From Azorhizobium sp943369575 (GTDB lineage: Bacteria; Pseudomonadota; Alphaproteobacteria; Rhizobiales; Xanthobacteraceae): 27,388 nt of DNA. Shown here in pieces: positions 9,336 through 14,902 of this stretch. Within the stretch, counting starts at the first letter, position 1, and the number at the start of each line of letters is the position of its first letter. The stretch lies in contig CALRNP020000043.1 of NCBI GenBank assembly GCA_943369575.1, forward strand, positions 1-27,388, given 5' to 3'. The position numbers and the translations under genes are program-made. Below the pieces are notes generated by a model. That model did not search any database, was not told where the DNA came from, and was given only the letters and a program-made list of their open reading frames with translations.

Positions 9336-10448
9336 GTGCAGCACGCGCGATCTGGGCGGAAATGGGTGGGGCGGATCGGGTCCGCTCTCTGGCCGAGGCG
9401 GTGGGCACGTCTGCGGCCCTTGGCCCTGCTGAGCGGGCTTGTGGTTCTGCTGGGCGCCGGGGCCGGTCAGGCGCAGCAGCCGCCGGTCGCGCCGGCGGCG
9501 CTGCCCCAGACCGCCACCATTCCCCTGCTGCCGCGTCCCGACCGCAGCGGCTTCACCAATTTCGTCCAGGTAACCGCTGGGGGCGGGCAGGGCGGCACGG
9601 TGCTGCTGGATACCGGCTCCACCGGCCTGCGCATGCGCCAGGAAGCGCTGGGGCCGGATGTGCGGCTCACCGACATTCCAGTCGAATATTCCTACACCAG
9701 CGGCAATGTCCTGCATGGCGTGCTCGGCTATGCCATCGTCGCCTTTCCCGGCGCCAGCCCGGCAGTGGCCACAGTCAAGCCCATTGCCATCCAGGTGGTG
9801 CAGTCCATCACCTGCAAGCCGGAGGTGCCGCTCTGCCCCAAGTGGAAGCCCACCGAGGTGGGGGTGATGGGCGTCGCCTATAGCCCGGTGCCGGTCTTCA
9901 ACCCGTTGGCGCAACTGCCGGGGAATTGGAGCAACGGCTTCATCGTCATCGCCAATGACCGCACCGATCCGAATCTGAACCCGCGCATCGAGGTGGGGCT
10001 GACACTGCAGAACCGCGCCGGCTTTGCCACCGCTCCCTTCCAGCCGGCCAGCGGCCAACAGCCCGAGGGGCTGAAGGCCTGGAATACCAAGAGCGTCCCC
10101 ACCTGCTTTGCGGTGGATGGCGGGCCGCCCGGCTGTTTCGCCACCGTGTTCGATACCGGCGCCGGGGCCGGCAGCTTCCAGACGCCGGGGCTGGATCCTG
10201 CCCGCCTGCACAAGGCGATCGCGCCGGGGCGCACCATCACCACCAGCGTCGCCGGGGTGATGCAATTGACCGTCACCAGCGGCCGCAGGGCCTGGCTGAA
10301 CCGCTATCGCTACGAGCCGCCGCACGGCAGCGTGCTGGGGTTCAATTCCGGCGGACTGGTATTCCGCTATTACAAGGTTCTGTATGACGCGGTGGCGGGC
10401 CAGATCGGCTTCTCACCGGCCGGCCCGGTGACGGCCACGCGCCCATAG
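9336..10448 (+). CDS. Secreted pepsin-like protein with two DTG motifs (function unproven)
   Basis: The product is about 370 residues with an N-terminal signal-type helix (LRPLALLSGLVVLLGAGAGQAQ) and so should be exported. It has two aspartyl-protease-like motifs, LLDTGSTGLRM in the first half and VFDTGAGAGSF in the second, the bilobal arrangement of pepsin-fold proteases. The DTGSTGLR form also resembles the DUF3443 family, which I recall having two similar motifs. Two Cys occur in SITCKPEVPLCPK and two in PTCFAVDGGPPGCF, plausible disulfides in the periplasm. The start is uncertain: GTG at 9336 has a GGGAG site at 9324-9328 with 7-nt spacing, but TTG at 9279, ATG at 9297 and GTG at 9366 share the frame. 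Proteolytic activity is not shown by sequence alone. Confidence 0.75.
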   Translation: MQHARSGRKWVGRIGSALWPRRWARLRPLALLSGLVVLLGAGAGQAQQPPVAPAALPQTATIPLLPRPDRSGFTNFVQVTAGGGQGGTVLLDTGSTGLRMRQEALGPDVRLTDIPVEYSYTSGNVLHGVLGYAIVAFPGASPAVATVKPIAIQVVQSITCKPEVPLCPKWKPTEVGVMGVAYSPVPVFNPLAQLPGNWSNGFIVIANDRTDPNLNPRIEVGLTLQNRAGFATAPFQPASGQQPEGLKAWNTKSVPTCFAVDGGPPGCFATVFDTGAGAGSFQTPGLDPARLHKAIAPGRTITTSVAGVMQLTVTSGRRAWLNRYRYEPPHGSVLGFNSGGLVFRYYKVLYDAVAGQIGFSPAGPVTATRP

Positions 10449-10565
10449 CTGCGCCGCAGGGGCGCGGGCGCGGCGGTTTTCAAATGGCCGCTTTCGTGCT
10501 CTGAAAGGCCCAGATGCCTGTCTGGCGGGGCGAATGTCTTCGCCTTCCGCCGCCTTGGAGATCCC

Positions 10566-11213
10566 ATGCAGCCGATCCAGATTGCCGTGGTCCCGGTGAC
10601 CCCGTTCCAGCAGAATTGTTCGATCCTGTGGTGCACCGCCACCATGAAGGGGGCGGTGATCGACCCCGGCGGCGATCTGGATCGCATCCGCGCGGCGGTG
10701 GCGGAAACCGGCATCACCGTGGAGAAGATCCTGCTCACCCACGGCCACATGGACCACGCTGCCGGCGCCGCCGAACTGGCGGAAGCGCTGAACGTGCCCA
10801 TCGAAGGCCCCAATGAGGCCGACCAGTTCCTATTGGACGGCCTGGTGGCGGCGGCGGCCAAGTTCGACATGGCCGGCGCCCGCCCGGTGACGCCCGATCG
10901 CTATCTCAAGGAAGGCGACACGGTGTCGGTGGGGCAGGTGGTGCTGGATGTGCTGGACGTGCCCGGCCACACCCCCGGCCATGTGGTGTTCCACCACAAG
11001 GACAGCCATGTGGCCATCGTCGGCGACACGCTGTTCCGCGGCTCCGTGGGGCGCACGGACTTTCCCTACGGCGACCACGCGCTGCTGATTTCCGGCATCG
11101 TCGGCAAGCTGCTGCCTTTGGGCGACCAGACCGTGTGCCTGCCCGGCCATGGCGCCGTCACCAGCATCGGCGACGAGCGCGCCACCAACGCCTTCCTCGC
11201 CGACGCGGTGTGA
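10566..11213 (+). CDS. Metallo-beta-lactamase-fold hydrolase, glyoxalase II-like (YcbL type)
   Basis: The 215-residue product has the metal-binding motif THGHMDH at residues 58-64, a third metal His in GHTPGHV, the bridging Asp in VGDTLFRGSVGRTD and a final His in LPGHG. The segment GDTLFRGSVGRTDFPYGD is characteristic of the short YcbL/type II glyoxalase group, which lacks the C-terminal substrate-binding helices of classical GloB (about 250 residues). A hydroxyacylglutathione hydrolase-like thioesterase activity is therefore likely, but other thioesters are possible. ATG at 10566 has a GGAG site 5-8 bp upstream. The gene converges on the diguanylate cyclase gene, with 48 bp between the two stops. 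Confidence 0.9.
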   Translation: MQPIQIAVVPVTPFQQNCSILWCTATMKGAVIDPGGDLDRIRAAVAETGITVEKILLTHGHMDHAAGAAELAEALNVPIEGPNEADQFLLDGLVAAAAKFDMAGARPVTPDRYLKEGDTVSVGQVVLDVLDVPGHTPGHVVFHHKDSHVAIVGDTLFRGSVGRTDFPYGDHALLISGIVGKLLPLGDQTVCLPGHGAVTSIGDERATNAFLADAV

Positions 11214-11261
11214 GGATCGCCGGCTGAGCGCGCGCCCCTGGCGCCGCCGCGCGGGCGGTGC

Positions 11262-12962
11262 TCAGGCGGCGCGGGTGTCGGACCGCCGGGCCAAGGCGAC
11301 GCGGTTGCGGCCGGAATTCTTGGCTTCGTACAAGCCGAGGTCCGCCCGCTCGATGATCTCGTCCACGTCGCGGTCGCGATCCTGGGCCAGCGCCGCGCCC
11401 AGCGACACGGTCACCGTGATGCGATGGTCCTCAAAGGTCACTTCGGTACTGCCGATGGTGCTGCGGATGCGGTCGGCCAGCGCCATCATGGCGGCCTCGT
11501 CCGTATCCTGGAGCAAAGCGACGAATTCCTCGCCACCGAACCGCGCCACCCGGTCGTGCACGCGCAGGGCGCCGCCGAAGATATTGGCCACATGGCGGAT
11601 CACCGCATCGCCGGCCGCATGGCCATAGGTGTCGTTCACCTGCTTGAAGTGGTCGATGTCGGCCATGAGGATGCCGATGCCGCCGAGGCTGCGAGCGCTC
11701 TCCAGCGCCACGTCGGCCACCGCCAGGAAGGAGCGGCGGTTCATCAGGCCGGTGAGCGGGTCGGTGTCGGCCAGCTCGCGCAAGGCGGCGACGTCTTCCT
11801 CATGCTTCTGGGAAAACTGCACGAAACGCTGTTCCTGCGAGCCGAGGCGGCGCAGCAGCGCCCGCAGGGCGCCGGTCAGGTGCATCACCTCCATGCTGCC
11901 CCGCAGCCGCGGCAGCATGGTCACGCGCGGGTTGCGGCCGATCTCGTCGGCGGCGCGGGTGAGGGCCGCCAGCGGGCGGGCAATGCGCGTGGCCAGCCAG
12001 GCCGCCATGCCCACGCTGGCCAGCAGCACCACCGCGCCGACCGCGATGATGGTCAGAGCCAGACGATTGGCGGAGGCGAACGCCACTCCGGAATGCTGCC
12101 GGGCGATGACAATCCAGCCCAGGCCCGGATAATCCTGCTCGCCATCGGCGACCGCAAAGCCGGTCAACATGCGATGGCCATTCTGCTCATCCACGAACGC
12201 GCCCGAGACGGCGCGGGACATGGCGGCGATGCGGGCGGCCGGAAACGGGGTGGTGCCGATGTCCGGGCCCAGCAACACCTTGCCGTCCTTGGACAGCACC
12301 GAAACCTCGGTGTCGGGCTTTCCTTGCAAGGCGCTCTGGCGCAGGCCCTCCGCCCAGCGGAAGGCCAGTTGGGCGCCCAGCACGCCGATCAGTTCGCCCT
12401 TGGCGTCCCGCACCGGGAACGAGATGTCCACGACCCGGCTCGGCGCGTTGGAAGGGGTGGCCTGAAGCAGCTTGGCCAGCAGCACGGCCTCATGCACGTC
12501 GCCCACGGCTGCGCCGCTCAGTCCATCCCTGAACCAGGGGCGCTGGGCCACCGAGGCGCCCTCCAGCATGCCCTGGGTGGCGGCGCGCACGGTGCCGTCC
12601 GGCAGGGCAAAGCCGATCCAGGCGAAATGCTGCATGGAGGTCTGGAGCTGATCGAGAACCGAGCGCAGCAGCGCCGGATCGCCCTCCCAGACCCGCTCCA
12701 GTGGCCGCATGCCGGAGAGGATCTTGATCTCGCGGTAGCGCTCGAACATGTCGCTGTCCAGGCGATCCGCCAACGTCTGGGCGGTGTTGGCCATCTCCTG
12801 CTGAATGCGGGCGGTGACCTCCTGCTTGCCGAGGCGGGCGGACGCCAAGGCCACAACCCCGAGGCCGATGATGCAGACAACCCCCATGAGCAGGCTCAAT
12901 TGCTGAGCCATGGTCATGCTGTCCTGGAGCTTATGCAGGCGATGCCGCAGGGCTTCTCGCAC
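11262..12962 (-). CDS. Membrane diguanylate cyclase with periplasmic sensor, HAMP and GGDEF domains
   Basis: The 566-residue product has a membrane helix at about 21-43, a periplasmic sensor of about 255 residues that looks like a double-Cache/PDC domain (it contains VVDISFPVRDAKGELIGVLG, typical of such domains), a second helix at about 298-323, a HAMP domain (TRIARPLAALTRAADEIG) and a C-terminal GGDEF domain. The active-site loop reads RFGGEEF (about 474-480), an active variant. An inhibitory I-site RxxD (RVHD) lies exactly five residues before it, so product feedback is expected. It should make c-di-GMP in response to an extracellular ligand. GTG at 12962 has a GGGAGAGA site. A TTGACG hexamer lies at 13045-13050 on the minus strand without a clear -10. 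It diverges from marR. Confidence 0.9.
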   Translation of the reverse strand: MREALRHRLHKLQDSMTMAQQLSLLMGVVCIIGLGVVALASARLGKQEVTARIQQEMANTAQTLADRLDSDMFERYREIKILSGMRPLERVWEGDPALLRSVLDQLQTSMQHFAWIGFALPDGTVRAATQGMLEGASVAQRPWFRDGLSGAAVGDVHEAVLLAKLLQATPSNAPSRVVDISFPVRDAKGELIGVLGAQLAFRWAEGLRQSALQGKPDTEVSVLSKDGKVLLGPDIGTTPFPAARIAAMSRAVSGAFVDEQNGHRMLTGFAVADGEQDYPGLGWIVIARQHSGVAFASANRLALTIIAVGAVVLLASVGMAAWLATRIARPLAALTRAADEIGRNPRVTMLPRLRGSMEVMHLTGALRALLRRLGSQEQRFVQFSQKHEEDVAALRELADTDPLTGLMNRRSFLAVADVALESARSLGGIGILMADIDHFKQVNDTYGHAAGDAVIRHVANIFGGALRVHDRVARFGGEEFVALLQDTDEAAMMALADRIRSTIGSTEVTFEDHRITVTVSLGAALAQDRDRDVDEIIERADLGLYEAKNSGRNRVALARRSDTRAA

Positions 12963-13117
12963 CGTTCTCTCCCGTCCGAACTAGGGGCGCGGTCGAACCG
13001 ACAATCGCCAGAAACCAACCCCTTGTCCGGGCTCTTTGCGGTTCCGTCAAGCCAGTGTGCTACCCCAAATAGGGCAGGCCGGAAATGGGGTGCCACCGCT
13101 ACGGCAGGTTCATCAGG

Positions 13118-13157
13118 GCTAGATGGTAAGGCAGGCTTATAGTATGTCTAGCAAGCC
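13118..13157 (+). promoter_or_regulatory. Candidate marR promoter and operator
   Basis: A TATAGT -10-like box lies at 13138-13143, so transcription would start only about 8 nt before the marR ATG at 13158. This fits the lack of a ribosome-binding site there. Two inverted repeats overlap the box: GCTAGA (13118-13123) with TCTAGC (13147-13152), and GGCTT (13134-13138) with AAGCC (13153-13157). Inverted repeats over the -10 box are typical of MarR autoregulation. No good -35 is visible. Confidence 0.35.
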
Positions 13158-13607
13158 ATGTCCGAGACACCCCTGGGATTCCTCCTTGTCGAAGTGGCCC
13201 GCTTGTACCGGGCCCGCACCGAGCGGGCGTTCGAGCAGGCCGGGCTCGGCGTCACCTCAGGCGAGGCACGCACCCTGGTTTATGCCAACCAGCGCCCCGG
13301 CCTGCGCCAGGGCGCACTGGCGGAAACCATGAATGTGGAACCCATGACGCTGGTCGCCTCCCTCGACCGGCTGGAGGCCATGGGACTGGTGCGGCGCGAG
13401 CCGGACCCCACCGACCGACGCGCCAAGCTGGTGAACCTTACGCCCGCAGCCGCGCCGCTGGTGGCACGCATCACCGCCACCGCCACCGCTGCGCGGGCCG
13501 AAGTGCTCGCCGGCCTGCCCGAGGCCGACATTGCCGTGCTGCGCTCCAGCCTGGAGCACATGCGGGACAATCTGGTTCGGGTCGCGCGCCCGCTGGAGGA
13601 TGCATGA
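13158..13607 (+). CDS. MarR-family transcriptional regulator
   Basis: This 149-residue protein has the MarR winged-helix plan: an N-terminal dimerisation helix (PLGFLLVEVARLYRARTERAFE), a helix-turn-helix at about 49-75 (RQGALAETMNVEPMTLVASLDRLEAMGLV) with the recognition helix around EPMTLVASLDRL, and the diagnostic wing DPTDRRAKLV at 83-92. A C-terminal dimer helix follows. The stop overlaps the start of a Bcr/CflA efflux gene (ATGA), the usual pairing in which the regulator represses its own operon until a ligand, often a phenolic or drug, binds. The start at 13158 lacks a clear ribosome-binding site; a near-leaderless message may explain this. It diverges from the diguanylate cyclase gene. 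Confidence 0.92.
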   Translation: MSETPLGFLLVEVARLYRARTERAFEQAGLGVTSGEARTLVYANQRPGLRQGALAETMNVEPMTLVASLDRLEAMGLVRREPDPTDRRAKLVNLTPAAAPLVARITATATAARAEVLAGLPEADIAVLRSSLEHMRDNLVRVARPLEDA

Positions 13608-14899
13608 AGCCGGTGATGAGCGAGACCCGCACCGCGGTGATCGGGGCCATGGTGGTGGTGCTCGGCCCCATCAGCATGTCGCTCTACACCCCGGCCTTGC
13701 CGGCGCTGGTGCAGGCGTTCGACACCACGCCCGGCATGCTCAAGCTGAGCCTCTCCATCTATTTCTTCGGCTTCGCCTTCTCGCAACTGGCCTGCGGGCC
13801 GCTGTCCGACGCCTTCGGCCGCCGGCCCACCGCACTCGGCTTCTTCCTGATCTATCTGGTGGGCAGCGTGGTGGCGGCGTTTGCCCCCGACATCACCTGG
13901 TTGATCGTGGGCCGGGGCCTGCAAGGGATCGGGGTGGCGGCGGGGCCGGCCATCTCCCGCGCCATCGTGCGCGACCAGTTCACCGGCCAGCCCTCCGCCC
14001 GCATCATGAACCTGATCGCCACCATGCTGGCCATCGGGCCGGCGATCGCGCCGACCTTGGGCGGCATCATCCTGTCGACGCTGGGCTGGCAGCCGATCTT
14101 CCTGGTGATGGTGATCTACGGCCTGGTGCTGGTGGCGCTGCTGGCGCTGTTCGTGCCGGAGACCAACCACACCCCGGACCGGACCCAGGCCCACCCCCGG
14201 CGGGCGCTGCGCAATTACGCGACGCTGCTGAGCGATGCCCGCTTCATGCGGCCGAGCCTGGTGATCGGCTTCACGCTGGGGGGCATCTACACCCTGGCCG
14301 CGATCCTGCCGTTCGTGCTCATCGAGCGGGTGGGGCTGTCGCCGGTGGGGTTCGGCATCGCCATGATCTGTCAGACCGGCTCGTTCATGGCCGGCTCCAT
14401 GCTCACCGGCCGGCTGTTGCGGCGGATCAAGGCGGATGCGCTGATCCCCTACGGCTTGGCTTTGGTGATGGTGGCCGCCGTAGCCATGGCGGTGGCGACA
14501 CGGATCTATCCCGCTTCGGCGGTGGCTACCATGCTGCCGGTGGCGGTGTGGGCGTTCGGCATCGCCATGCTGCTGCCGGGCGGCACCACCGGCGCCCTGT
14601 CCGGCTTTCCGCACATGGCGGGTGCGGCTTCGGCGCTGATGGGCTTCCTGCAGATTGGCGGCGGCCTTCTGGGCACCACCCTGGCCAGCGCCTTCTCCGT
14701 GCCGGGCGACGCCTTTACCTTAGTGGTGCCGGCCATGGCGGTGATGGGCCTCATGTCCTTCCTGCTGCTGCGTCCGCGCCCTGGGGCGCAGACCGCGCAG
14801 ATCAGCGAGCCGGACCTGGAAATCTCCACCGACCCGGCCGGCCTGATCGGCGCCGCCGGCGACGAGATCGAGGCGCAGGTGTTTCGCAAACGGGCGTGA
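13604..14899 (+). CDS. Bcr/CflA-family multidrug efflux MFS transporter
   Basis: The 431-residue product has the features of DHA1-type major facilitator drug/H+ antiporters of the Bcr/CflA group: about twelve hydrophobic segments, motif A (GPLSDAFGRRPT) after helix 2, and the motif C-like stretch AIGPAIAPTLGGIIL in helix 5. The early MSLYTPALPALVQAF segment is characteristic of Bcr/CflA. A hydrophilic C-terminal tail of about 45 residues is longer than usual. ATG at 13604 overlaps the marR stop (ATGA); ATG at 13616 is possible. It should export a substrate sensed by the upstream MarR protein. Its stop lies 3 bp from the stop of the convergent repeat protein gene. Confidence 0.92.
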   Translation: MKPVMSETRTAVIGAMVVVLGPISMSLYTPALPALVQAFDTTPGMLKLSLSIYFFGFAFSQLACGPLSDAFGRRPTALGFFLIYLVGSVVAAFAPDITWLIVGRGLQGIGVAAGPAISRAIVRDQFTGQPSARIMNLIATMLAIGPAIAPTLGGIILSTLGWQPIFLVMVIYGLVLVALLALFVPETNHTPDRTQAHPRRALRNYATLLSDARFMRPSLVIGFTLGGIYTLAAILPFVLIERVGLSPVGFGIAMICQTGSFMAGSMLTGRLLRRIKADALIPYGLALVMVAAVAMAVATRIYPASAVATMLPVAVWAFGIAMLLPGGTTGALSGFPHMAGAASALMGFLQIGGGLLGTTLASAFSVPGDAFTLVVPAMAVMGLMSFLLLRPRPGAQTAQISEPDLEISTDPAGLIGAAGDEIEAQVFRKRA

Positions 14900-14902
14900 G
14901 GG

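Noticed and set aside
11424..13142. Plus-strand open frame of about 572 codons opposite the diguanylate cyclase
   Set aside because: It is the antisense of a gene with clear HAMP and GGDEF motifs and shows only His/Gly/Ala-rich composition.
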